NCBI GenBank assembly: GCA_036557705.1
Contig: DATBHB010000192.1
Coordinates: 37,052-101,051 of the forward strand
DNA length: 64,000 nucleotides
Direction of reading: 5' to 3'
Source: VAZQ01 sp036557705
Lineage (GTDB): Bacteria; Pseudomonadota; Alphaproteobacteria; Rhizobiales; Xanthobacteraceae
Part shown: positions 51,717 through 59,747 of the stretch, piece after piece
Position numbering within the stretch: the first letter of the stretch is position 1
How the letters are laid out: each line of letters opens with the position of its first letter
Translations under genes and position numbers: made by a program
Notes under the pieces: generated by a model
Seen by the model: only the letters and a program-made list of their open reading frames with translations
Told to the model about the DNA's origin: nothing
Databases searched by the model: none

Positions 51717-53059
51717 CTGCTGATCGACGTACATTGAACCGCAGGTCGTTCCTCGGCGGCTCCGCAGCTCTTGTCGCGGCGCCGGCGTTGGGCGCGCCTG
51801 CGGCTCGCGCTGATTTCGACGTCGTGATCGTCGGCGCTGGAGCTGCCGGGATTGCGGCTGCGCGCCGCCTTGCAAAAGGCGGATACAAATTTGTGATCTT
51901 GGAGGCAGGCGATCGCTGGGGCGGCCGCTGCTTCACCGATACGCGTACTTTCCCGATTGCATACGAGCGCGGAGCGCGTTTGATCTATGCGCCCGACGCC
52001 AACCCCATCGCGAAAGTCGCGGCGGAACTCGGTTTCGACATTTCTACAGCGCCGCCAGGCCAAAGGCTGCGGGTCGGGCATCGCAATGCGCGCGAGGGCG
52101 AGATGGAGGAATTCTTCTCGAACCTCGTCCGTTGCAGTCGGGCCATTTCCGATGCCGCCGCCGGCAAGGTCGATGTCTCCTGCGCCCAAGCCTTGCCGAA
52201 GGATCTCGGCGGCGATTGGCGCCCGACAATGGAATTCGTGCTCGGAGGTTTCCGCTGCGGCAAGAGCTTAAGCGAAATCTCGGCCGTGGATTTCGCCCGA
52301 TCCGGCGAACGCGATGTTGCCGCATTATCCCGCCAGGGGCTCGGCCCGCTTCTGAGCAAGCTCGCCTTCAAGTCGCCGACCCAGTTTTTCAGCCCGGTGA
52401 CGCGGATCGAGTGGGGCGGGCGGGTCGTCGAGGCAGAGGCACGCGGCAGCGTCTTGACGGCGCGCACCGCCATCGTGACCGCCTCCACGGGAGTGCTCGG
52501 CTCCGGCAAGATCAAGTTCCAGCCGGCCTTGCCGGCGCGGCACGCTGAGGCGATCGGCAAGCTCGGGCTCGGCAGCTATGAGCGTGTAGCCATCGAATTT
52601 GCCGGGAACCCGCTTGGGCTGCAAAGCGATGATTTCGTCTTCCAGAAAGCGGCCGATGCGAACACCGCTGCCTTGCTGGCGAACGTGTCGGGCTCACGGG
52701 TCTGCATGGTTGAAATCGCCGGCAAGCTGGCCGCCAATCTCGCCGCCGACGGCGAAGGCGCGATGACGGCGTTCGCAGTCGACTGGCTCATTGGCCTGTT
52801 CGGCTCCGACCTCAAGCGGGCAGTCAAGCGCACGCAGGCGACGCGCTGGGCCAAGGAGCCCTGGGTGCTCGGGGCTTTTTCGGCGGCGGCTCCAGGCGCT
52901 GCGGGCGCGCGCAAAGCACTATCCGAACCGGTCGGGGGGCACCTGTGGTTCGCGGGCGAGGCCGTCCATGAAACGCTATGGGGCACTCTTGCCGGGGCCT
53001 GGGAAGCCGGCGAGCGCGCTGCCGATGCCGCAATAAAAAAGCTCACCGGCCGGCCGTAG
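51665..53059 (+). CDS. Tat-exported flavin amine oxidase
   Basis: The 464-residue protein carries a twin-arginine signal (NRRSFLGGSAALVAAPALGA). FAD-binding follows (VVIVGAGAAGIAAARRLAKG with FVILEAGDRWGGRC), and the flavin amine oxidase end HLWFAGEAVHETLWGTLAGAW. The middle includes VTASTGVLGSGKIKFQPALP. It should oxidise a polyamine or amino-acid-like substrate in the periplasm, yielding H2O2. The start is uncertain: ATG 51665 overlaps the upstream gene by 52 bp, whereas TTG 51734 would start directly at the Tat motif. The TAG stop lies in a dispersed repeat. Confidence 0.88.
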   Translation: MSAGPAPGLARGPRQSLAADRRTLNRRSFLGGSAALVAAPALGAPAARADFDVVIVGAGAAGIAAARRLAKGGYKFVILEAGDRWGGRCFTDTRTFPIAYERGARLIYAPDANPIAKVAAELGFDISTAPPGQRLRVGHRNAREGEMEEFFSNLVRCSRAISDAAAGKVDVSCAQALPKDLGGDWRPTMEFVLGGFRCGKSLSEISAVDFARSGERDVAALSRQGLGPLLSKLAFKSPTQFFSPVTRIEWGGRVVEAEARGSVLTARTAIVTASTGVLGSGKIKFQPALPARHAEAIGKLGLGSYERVAIEFAGNPLGLQSDDFVFQKAADANTAALLANVSGSRVCMVEIAGKLAANLAADGEGAMTAFAVDWLIGLFGSDLKRAVKRTQATRWAKEPWVLGAFSAAAPGAAGARKALSEPVGGHLWFAGEAVHETLWGTLAGAWEAGERAADAAIKKLTGRP

Positions 53060-53173
53060 GGCCGTTTGTAGGGCGCAATAGCGAAGCGTATTGCGCCGAC
53101 ACGTCAACGGCGGGTTACGCGCGGTTAGACGCCGGAGCACAATCACCATCTCGGCCGCGCTAACCCGCCCTAC
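53056..53173. repeat. Dispersed repeat between convergent genes, supplying a stop codon
   Basis: GTAGGGCCGTTTGTAGGGCG begins with the amine oxidase stop codon. GCGCAATAGCGAAGCGTATT and GCTAACCCGCCCTACGGC are further arms. It is the same mixed class as 40543-40649. Confidence 0.75.
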
Positions 53174-53181
53174 GGCCCTCT

Positions 53182-54018
53182 TCACTTCCGGCCCGGCTGG
53201 AAATAACTCAAATCCGGCGGCGGCTGATTCTTGTAGACGGGCATCAGTTTGCCGTCCACTTCGTTGACGATATAGGCCTCATCGCCGATCTTGACCCAAG
53301 TGTTGTCGAGCGGGCAGGTCTCCACCCGCCATACCGGCCGAGCATCCGGCTTGCGAAAGACCTGCTGGAGTTTCCCATAGGGCCGCGTCAGTGCGTGATC
53401 GAGCACGACAATATCGTCATAGAGCTTGTTGGGATTGGCCTTGTCCAGATAGAACCGCTCCTTGATGATGGTCTGGTTGTCTTCGTGAAAAGGAACGCCG
53501 GTATTTTCATAGGCGCGAGGACCGCGCAGAAATCGAGTCTCGACTTCGAGCGTGTCGTATTTGCCGTCATCGTTCTCGTCGATCCACCTGCCGATCGAGT
53601 AACCCGTAAGCGTGCGCTCGGCATTCGCCGGCCAGTCGCGTCCGTCGGTAAAAATCCGCCGATACACATCGTTGTTGTGGCTTGTGATCAGATAGGTCGT
53701 CTCCGGCGTGATGACCAACTCCATCGGGTTATAGAGATTCATCAAGGCCGGCATGCCCTCCGGAATACAGAAGGTCGACGGCCAGTTGCCGGGCTTGCCC
53801 TCGCGCTGATCGGCCCGGCTCTTGTCGAATATCTTCTGGTATTCGGGCGTCAGCGGAGCTGGGCCTGAGAGCGTGCGCCAGTTGTTCGGCGGGCCCCGGC
53901 GATCCCATTGCCCGGTGAAATCCGGGTACTTGCTGAAATCGACCACCTGCCCGATGGCCGGTACGGCCAGCAGCGCTGCCGTCAGCGCAAGAGCACAGGT
54001 CGAGGCTTTATAACGCAT
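53182..54018 (-). CDS. Secreted protein of unknown function (paralogous family, copy 3)
   Basis: The 278-residue protein has a signal peptide (ASTCALALTAALLAVPAIGQ) and a mature part related to the genes at 7951 and 9109: W-P at STFCIPEGMPALM, TTYLITSHNNDVYRRIFTDG, GYSIGRWIDENDDGKYDTLE, RAYENTGVPFHEDNQTIIKE. It lacks the WYG-S-GHY block but keeps the GYSIGRW...DTLEVET equivalent. Function unknown. ATG 54018 has better spacing to AGGGAGA than the ATG two codons earlier. It is downstream of the senB-like gene on the same strand, with a 60-bp gap. Confidence 0.78.
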   Translation of the reverse strand: MRYKASTCALALTAALLAVPAIGQVVDFSKYPDFTGQWDRRGPPNNWRTLSGPAPLTPEYQKIFDKSRADQREGKPGNWPSTFCIPEGMPALMNLYNPMELVITPETTYLITSHNNDVYRRIFTDGRDWPANAERTLTGYSIGRWIDENDDGKYDTLEVETRFLRGPRAYENTGVPFHEDNQTIIKERFYLDKANPNKLYDDIVVLDHALTRPYGKLQQVFRKPDARPVWRVETCPLDNTWVKIGDEAYIVNEVDGKLMPVYKNQPPPDLSYFQPGRK

Positions 54019-54078
54019 GGGCATTCTCCCTGAAGATCAACTCAAGTTCTTTGCGAAGCTCGGGACATCCTCTCTCAA

Positions 54079-55038
54079 TCAGGACCGGTTATCAAGTTCA
54101 GCCAGCAGTCGTCGCCATGCCGCGATCTCCCGTTCCGGTCTGAACAACGCCGCGCGCCGGGCGATCGCGCGGTGAAGGGTGGCCACAAACCGGCGATCGG
54201 TCTCGATCCTGCGCAGAAGTTGCGCGAGCGCCTCGGTGTCGCCCACCGGAAAATAGCCCGGATAATCGGCCCCGAGCAGTCCGACATTGCCGTCCATGCG
54301 CGAGGCCAGAATCGGCACCCCAGCCACCACCGCTTCAGAAATGACGTTCGCGCCGCCCTCGCTCAGCGAGGACAGGATCATCGCATGGCTTCGCCGTAAC
54401 AGTTTCTGCACGGCGGCACGCGGCACGTCGTCGCGCCACAGATAGCGAGGGTTCGCCCCCATCTCAGCCTTCGCTTTGGCTGCCCATTCGGCATTGTAGG
54501 GGCGGCCGATATGGACGATGCGGATGCGGGAGGCGGGAGGCAGCAGCCGCGCCGCCGCCGCAGCCCGCAATGGATCCTTCACGTCGCGCAGATGCCCGAT
54601 CACCGCCACATCAATGTGGCGCCGGCTCGGGCGGCGCGCTCCTGATTTCGCGACCGACTGGAAGACAACGATGAGCTTCTTATGGAATCTTTTGGGAACG
54701 ACCCGCCAGGCGAGGCTGTTCAATGCCACAAGCTTGTCGGCGAGATCCATCGAACGAAGCGTCGGCGCGGGGTCGTCGGTTATGTACTGATAGATATCGG
54801 TGCCGCTGAGTTGCAGGATGACCGGGCGGTCAGGATATTGCGTCTTGAACCGATGAACGGCCTCGGCGCTGCGCCATGCGTGGATCGCAACCATCGCATC
54901 GGCGGCTTCGTCGGCGTAATCGGCGGCAACAGTTACGCGATGGCCGAGGCGGCGCAGAATGCGCGCCCAGCGCAGCGCCGCGACGGCATTGCCGGTGCGT
55001 GTACTCGGACCCGGCGGCGTGATAAGGACGATATTCAT
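54079..55038 (-). CDS. senB: Selenoneine-type selenosugar synthase SenB-like glycosyltransferase
   Basis: The 319-residue GT-B protein starts MNIVLITPPGPSTRTGNAVA with ALRWARILRRLGHRVTVA, a distinctive start I associate with the family now called SenB. It continues with LQLSGTDIYQYI, VAVIGHLRDVKDPLRAAAAA, and the nucleotide-sugar site SLSEGGANVISEAVVAGVPI with LASRMDGNVGLLGADYPGYF. SenB is described as joining UDP-N-acetylglucosamine and selenophosphate to a selenosugar. The neighbouring divergent gene is a SenA-like EgtB relative, which supports the assignment. A selenophosphate synthetase (SenC/SelD) is not in the window. Confidence 0.85.
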   Translation of the reverse strand: MNIVLITPPGPSTRTGNAVAALRWARILRRLGHRVTVAADYADEAADAMVAIHAWRSAEAVHRFKTQYPDRPVILQLSGTDIYQYITDDPAPTLRSMDLADKLVALNSLAWRVVPKRFHKKLIVVFQSVAKSGARRPSRRHIDVAVIGHLRDVKDPLRAAAAARLLPPASRIRIVHIGRPYNAEWAAKAKAEMGANPRYLWRDDVPRAAVQKLLRRSHAMILSSLSEGGANVISEAVVAGVPILASRMDGNVGLLGADYPGYFPVGDTEALAQLLRRIETDRRFVATLHRAIARRAALFRPEREIAAWRRLLAELDNRS

Positions 55039-56374
55039 GATACAAACAGACTTGATACAAACAAATGTGGAGCGGCCGACCAGCGGCGCGAGCCCCGCGG
55101 AACTCGCTTCTCAGCTGCGCCAGGCGCGGGCGCAAACCCACCGTTTGACCGATGAGCTGTCATCGGAACAGTTGATGGGGCCTCAACTCGAAATCGTCAA
55201 TCCGATACTGTGGGAGATCGGGCATGTCGGCTGGTTCCACGAGTTCTGGACACTGCGTCATAGTCACGGCCAGGCGCCGCTGATCGAACGCGCCGACGAG
55301 CTCTGGAATTCCAGCACGGTGGCGCACGAAACGCGCTGGAGTCTCGATCTGCCGGACCGCAGCGCTACCTTCGCTTATCTGTCGGATGTGTTGGAGCGGC
55401 AATGCGACTGTCTCGGCCGCGCCGATTTTCCGGATCGCGCGCGCTACTTCTACGAATTGGCGATCCGCCACGAGGACATGCACGTCGAAGCGCTGACCTA
55501 TATGCGCGAAACGCTTGCCTTCCCGTCGCCGCGCAATCTCGGCGATCGCGCTCCCCTCGTTGGCAGCCTTGCGGGTGACGTTGCGGTCCCCGGCGGTCAA
55601 TGGCGGCTTGGCGCCACGCCTGTTGAAGGGTTTATCTTCGATAACGAGAAATGGGCGCATACAGCCGAACTCGAACCATTCCGAATCGCGCGCGCCCCTG
55701 TGACCAATTCTGAATTCGCGGCATTCGTCGAGGCGGGCGGCTATCGCACCAGGGAATTCTGGAGCGATGCCGGCTGGGCTTGGCGATTGCGGCAAGGCGC
55801 CGAGCGACCGATCTACTGGCAACCGAAATCGGATGGGGTGTGGACCTGGCGGCGTTATGATCGAACTGAGATTCTGCCGCCCGACGCTCCCGTTGTATTT
55901 GTGAGCTGGTATGAAGCCGATGCCTGGTGCCGGTGGGCGAGACGCCGGCTCCCCACGGAGGCGCAATGGGAGGCGGCAGCACTCGGCGAAGCGAATGCCG
56001 GCGCTAGCCGCCTCGCCGAGGTGAAGCGGCCTTGGCCATGGGGCAACGCAGCGCCGACGCGCGCCCACGCAAATCTCGATTTTGCCTTCGATGCTCCCCT
56101 CGACGTGCGGGCTTGCCCCGGCGGCGACAGCGCTTTCGGTTGCCGGCAGATGGTGGGCAATGTCTGGGAATGGACGGCTTCGGATTTTGCGCCGTTTCCG
56201 GGATTTGCTCCCGATCCGTACCAGGATTATTCGCAGCCGTGGTTCGGTGCCCGCAAGGTGCTGCGCGGCGGATGCTTCGCCACCAGCGCGCGAATTGCCC
56301 GGCCCACATACCGCAATTTCTTTGCTCCCGATCGAAACGACGTGTTTGCCGGGTTCCGGACCTGCGCTCTTTAG
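55037..56374 (+). CDS. senA: Selenoneine synthase SenA-like (EgtB-family) enzyme
   Basis: The roughly 445-residue protein has a DinB-like N-terminal domain with the iron-binding histidines His63 (EIGHVGWFHEFW) and His145/His149 (RHEDMHVEA). An FGE-sulfatase/SUMF1 domain ends in KVLRGGCFATSARIARPTYR and NFFAPDRNDVFAGFRTCAL. This ending is the signature of the EgtB-related group that makes selenoneine rather than ergothioneine. It should form the C-Se bond between hercynine and a selenosugar. ATG 55037 overlaps the divergent senB ATG; GTG 55067 or TTG 55052 are alternatives. A permease gene follows 81 bp later. Confidence 0.85.
   Translation: MIQTDLIQTNVERPTSGASPAELASQLRQARAQTHRLTDELSSEQLMGPQLEIVNPILWEIGHVGWFHEFWTLRHSHGQAPLIERADELWNSSTVAHETRWSLDLPDRSATFAYLSDVLERQCDCLGRADFPDRARYFYELAIRHEDMHVEALTYMRETLAFPSPRNLGDRAPLVGSLAGDVAVPGGQWRLGATPVEGFIFDNEKWAHTAELEPFRIARAPVTNSEFAAFVEAGGYRTREFWSDAGWAWRLRQGAERPIYWQPKSDGVWTWRRYDRTEILPPDAPVVFVSWYEADAWCRWARRRLPTEAQWEAAALGEANAGASRLAEVKRPWPWGNAAPTRAHANLDFAFDAPLDVRACPGGDSAFGCRQMVGNVWEWTASDFAPFPGFAPDPYQDYSQPWFGARKVLRGGCFATSARIARPTYRNFFAPDRNDVFAGFRTCAL
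55038..55063. repeat. Direct repeat TGATACAAACA x2 at the senA/senB start
   Basis: TGATACAAACA occurs at 55038-55048 and 55053-55063 with a 4-bp gap, straddling the shared start codons. It encodes IQTD-LIQTN of SenA if translation begins at 55037. It may be an operator or simply a slipped duplication. Confidence 0.7.
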
Positions 56375-56455
56375 ATTTCCGCAATGTCGCGAATGGCCAT
56401 TGCCGAGGTCACGTCTGATTGCGAAAATCGGACGTCACTTTGGAGGCGGAACGCC

Positions 56456-57514
56456 ATGACGACACCGACTGCCGCCCGCGTGGGGGCTCCAGCCTTCTCG
56501 GCTTGGCTTGTAATGCTGCTGTTTTTTGCGCTGGCGATCGGCGGCCTGTTCTATGTCAAATGGTCGCCCTATTACGCCAAGGCATTCATCGCCGCGCAGG
56601 ACCACACGCTCGGCCCGTCCATCGTAAGCGGCAATCTTGCCGCACCGCCCGGCGTCGGTTGGCAGGCGGGTGTCGCGTATTCAATTGCCTATCTCAAGGC
56701 GATCTGGCAGGCGCTGCTGCTTGGGCTCGCGCTCGCGTCCGCTATCGAGGCTTGGCTGCCGCGCGCAACACTCGGCCGGCTTTTTGCAGGTTCGAAGGGT
56801 TCGCTGCGTGCGACTGCCTTTGCGCTCCCGTCCATGATGTGCACATGCTGCTGCGCTCCGATTGCGGTAGGCATGATCGAGAGCGGCGCCGGCGCTGCCT
56901 CTGCGCTCGTCTATTGGCTCGCCAATCCGGTCCTCAATCCTGCCGCCCTGGTGTTCATCGGGTTCGTGCTCGGCTGGAAATGGGCGGCGCTTCGACTGGT
57001 CCTCGGTATGGGGCTGGTCTTCGTCGTCGGCCAGATGGCGGCCCGGTTCGTTCCTTCCGATTGGCGCCCCGCGGGGGTGCCGATGCAAACGAACGGCCCC
57101 AACCGGCACTTCCTTCTCGCCTGGGGGAGCGCATTCATCCGTCTTGCCGTCCGCCTGATCCCGGAATACCTCGTGCTGGTCTTTGCCCTCGGCATGGCCA
57201 GGGCCTGGTTTTTCCCGGAGATGACGCCTTCAATCGGCCATGCCGGTTGGCTCGTACCAGTGCTGGCCGCCGCAGGAACGCTTTTCGTTATTCCCACTGC
57301 CGGCGAAGTCCCGATTATTCAGGTTCTCCAGCATTTCGGTCTCGGGTCTGCGGGCGCCGCCGCATTGCTCATCACGCTGCCGGCAGTGAGCTTGCCGTCG
57401 CTCGCAATGTTGGGACGGGCGTTGCCATGGCGCGCGGTGGTAGCGCTCGGCCTCGGGACGTTCCTCTTTGGGCTGTTTGCTGCAGCTGTCGCGGCAGCTC
57501 TCGGATTTTCGTAA
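56456..57514 (+). CDS. COG0701-type permease (DUF318/ArsP-like)
   Basis: The 352-residue protein has about eight to ten membrane helices. Its hallmark is MMCTCCCAPIAVGMIESGAG, with cysteines 129 and 131-133 in a helix, comparable to the cysteine motif of ArsP-type organoarsenical permeases. Duplicated halves are suggested by PVLNPAALVFIGFVLGWK and the later IPTAGEVPIIQVLQHFGLG. It follows the senA-like gene on the same strand, so a thiol- or selenol-linked substrate is an attractive idea, but this is inference. ATG 56456 follows TTGGAGGCGG. Confidence 0.85.
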   Translation: MTTPTAARVGAPAFSAWLVMLLFFALAIGGLFYVKWSPYYAKAFIAAQDHTLGPSIVSGNLAAPPGVGWQAGVAYSIAYLKAIWQALLLGLALASAIEAWLPRATLGRLFAGSKGSLRATAFALPSMMCTCCCAPIAVGMIESGAGAASALVYWLANPVLNPAALVFIGFVLGWKWAALRLVLGMGLVFVVGQMAARFVPSDWRPAGVPMQTNGPNRHFLLAWGSAFIRLAVRLIPEYLVLVFALGMARAWFFPEMTPSIGHAGWLVPVLAAAGTLFVIPTAGEVPIIQVLQHFGLGSAGAAALLITLPAVSLPSLAMLGRALPWRAVVALGLGTFLFGLFAAAVAAALGFS

Positions 57515-57535
57515 CCCGGCCCGGCCGCGTTCCCA

Positions 57536-59206
57536 TCAAAGGCCGGGGAACGTGAGCAGCGTGGCGTAAGATCGATTACGGATATCGTAGACACGGGCGT
57601 AAACGGCGCCTTCGCGCTCGATTTCCACCAGCAGCGGCGCACTGAATTTCAAGCAATAGAACTCGCCGAGCATCATGGCGAAGTCGGCGCCTTTCGGGTC
57701 CCATGTCGTCTCGAATTCTGGGCCGAGTTCGACCTGTGGCGAGCGGTGAGGACCGCAGACTGCAAGTTTCCAGGGCCGGTCCGGCGGGTGCTTCAAGCCA
57801 AGTTTCTCGATTCTGGCGGCGAGCTCGTCTGATGCCTGCTTGAACGACAGCGCCCAATAATCGAGCATGTAGTTGGCGCGGGCGGCCGTAACGCCGCCGG
57901 CAATGCGATTGAAATGGCTATACTCGTAGGGGTGGAGCCGCACCATCTCAATTGCCGGAGATGCGATGCCGGCAATCGCGACGGCTGCAAATATCCTTGC
58001 AGGACGCGGCGGAAGCCTCTCCAACAGCCACGCCCCGGCGACCCCGCCGAGTACGGCGAGCGGCGGCAGCACAAACACGAAATGCCGGATGCCGTTGTAC
58101 ATTGCAGGACGTGCCGCAATCGTTATCGCAATCGGCAGGACCGCGGCGAGAACGACTGCGAGCAGCACCGCGCGCCGGCTCGGGGGAATGTCGCCGCGAA
58201 AAATGGTGACGAATGCTCCTGCGGCCCCGGCAAATCCCAGTAGGAGAAAGAGTTCGGGCAGCTTTAATGCGAGCAGGGTTGGGAGGTAGCTGCGCGGCAT
58301 ATCGATGACCGACACGAGATGGCCGCCGAACCGCTCGTGCCAGGGCTCCTCGAAGAAGCGGGAGAAATATTTGACGGCACGCAGCGGGTTCAGCGGGTCG
58401 ACCACAGCCCAGGGCCATACCACCGCGAGAATCGCATATCCGAGCACAAGCGCCGGAGCCAGCGCCGCCACAAAGCGGCCCACCCGCCAAGCGGCGTCTC
58501 GAAGGCCCTGCCGCCGCGCCTCGGCGGCAAACAGCAGCGCCAGCGCCGAAATCGCCGAAATCACCCCGAAACCGCCGAGGACGCGTGTGCCGACGGCAAG
58601 GCCCAAGCCCAACCCGAAGAGTGCTGTAGTCCCTGCGCTCGGTTGCGGGTATTCTTCAAAAACGCGAATGGTGCCGAGGAGGAGGACCGTCATCGCAACT
58701 GCGAATGGCCCGTCCTTCGCATTCATGAACACGTGCCCGACATAAATCGGACAGGCAACGAGCAGCAGGAGCGCAATGAGGCCGGCGGATGGGCCGCCGA
58801 TCCGGCGGCCCATCCGCCAAGTCATGACTAACCCGACCAGCCCAACGGCAGCCCCGGCAAGCCGCCGCACCTCGAACAACCCGAGCGGCAGGACTTTTGC
58901 GGCGAGCGCGGAAAAAAGGTCGAAGCCCCCTCCATACATGTAAAGATTGACGAACGAGAGCGCGCGCCGATCCGCAAAACCGGAAGCATAGAGGGCGACG
59001 AGCCGCTCTCCGTATTCGGCGTGCGCATAGTCGTCCCAGCCAAGTCCGTAATCGCGGAAAATCGAAACCGCGACGCCCGCGGCCAGGACCAGCACGGCGA
59101 AGGCGAGCAGGTCACAGATATGTGCCTTCCCGATTGCCGCAGGCGCGCGCACCAGGGCCGGAAAGGCAATATCTGCGGTCAGCGGTTTATCTCGTAGAGT
59201 ACGCAT
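57536..59206 (-). CDS. GT-C (ArnT/PMT-like) membrane glycosyltransferase
   Basis: The 556-residue protein has about 11 hydrophobic helices. The first periplasmic loop RDYGLGWDDYAHAEYGERLV contains the acidic residues typical of GT39-like lipid-linked sugar transferases (GWDD). Later parts are YMYGGGFDLFSALAAKVLPL, VGHVFMNAKDGPFAVAM, and a C-terminal soluble portion after ARANYMLDYWALSF. It would transfer a sugar from undecaprenyl phosphate to lipid or protein in the periplasm. ATG 59206 is used; no strong ribosome-binding site is seen. It is convergent with the COG0701 permease. Confidence 0.88.
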   Translation of the reverse strand: MRTLRDKPLTADIAFPALVRAPAAIGKAHICDLLAFAVLVLAAGVAVSIFRDYGLGWDDYAHAEYGERLVALYASGFADRRALSFVNLYMYGGGFDLFSALAAKVLPLGLFEVRRLAGAAVGLVGLVMTWRMGRRIGGPSAGLIALLLLVACPIYVGHVFMNAKDGPFAVAMTVLLLGTIRVFEEYPQPSAGTTALFGLGLGLAVGTRVLGGFGVISAISALALLFAAEARRQGLRDAAWRVGRFVAALAPALVLGYAILAVVWPWAVVDPLNPLRAVKYFSRFFEEPWHERFGGHLVSVIDMPRSYLPTLLALKLPELFLLLGFAGAAGAFVTIFRGDIPPSRRAVLLAVVLAAVLPIAITIAARPAMYNGIRHFVFVLPPLAVLGGVAGAWLLERLPPRPARIFAAVAIAGIASPAIEMVRLHPYEYSHFNRIAGGVTAARANYMLDYWALSFKQASDELAARIEKLGLKHPPDRPWKLAVCGPHRSPQVELGPEFETTWDPKGADFAMMLGEFYCLKFSAPLLVEIEREGAVYARVYDIRNRSYATLLTFPGL

Positions 59207-59322
59207 CAACGCAGCATAATGTAGTTTTACTTCCGCGAACGCCAGAGTTTTCAGGGCGGGGCGAATGTCCAGATCACGACATTAGATGATCAGCGCGGCC
59301 GGACTGCTGATTGAAGACATGC

Positions 59323-59370
59323 TGGTGGGCGCGACAGGGATCGAACCTGTGACCCCTACCATGTCAAGGT
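59323..59370 (-). tRNA. 3' fragment of tRNA-Val(GAC), probable island attachment site
   Basis: Read on the minus strand, ACC-TTGACAT-GGTAG gives an anticodon loop with GAC. Variable and T-arm sequence follows (GGTTCGATCCCTG), ending CGCGCCCACCA. The acceptor strand, D-arm and 5' anticodon stem are absent: upstream sequence does not contain the complementary GGGCGCG or a D-loop. A lone 3' half is the classic footprint of a tyrosine recombinase integrating into a tRNA gene. Because the tRNA reads leftward, the island lies to the right, toward 64000. Confidence 0.85.
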
Positions 59371-59747
59371 GCTTCGACTCATCGATTTTCTCGTAAAACC
59401 CGCAAAAAAGCGCGTCTGAGGGGCGCGATCGAAACCGGAACGGCCCACGAACAGACGCGGATTTGCGATTGAACTGCTATTGAATCGGGGTCGCAACTGG
59501 CGGGGCTTGGTCCGTCGCGACCAGGGTTGCTCCGTGGGGAGCGACCTTTGCGCTGTGCTCTCTTGCGTCGCGCTCTGCGGCCGCACGTACGGCGGACCAC
59601 CGCCCCATAGCCGGCCCCGCGGGGCCGCCGGAGTCTGGCGCCCCGCGGGCGCGCAAGGTGGTTGAAGACTCACGTAGATACCCACCTGCCGACGCGAGGC
59701 AGCGCTTCGTACGGCTCTATGAAAAGGCGCTAGGGTGCGTGAGGCCG
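59371..59747. other. Island edge, no gene seen
   Basis: No convincing open frame. A perfect palindrome CGGCCCCGCGGGGCCG (59612-59627) lies 120 bp beyond the capV stop and could help terminate the CBASS transcript. No integrase fragment is recognisable. Confidence 0.5.

Noticed and set aside
59323..59400. A complete tRNA gene
   Set aside because: The sequence has the T-arm and CCA end but no acceptor 5' strand, D-arm or proper 5' anticodon stem, so only a fragment exists.
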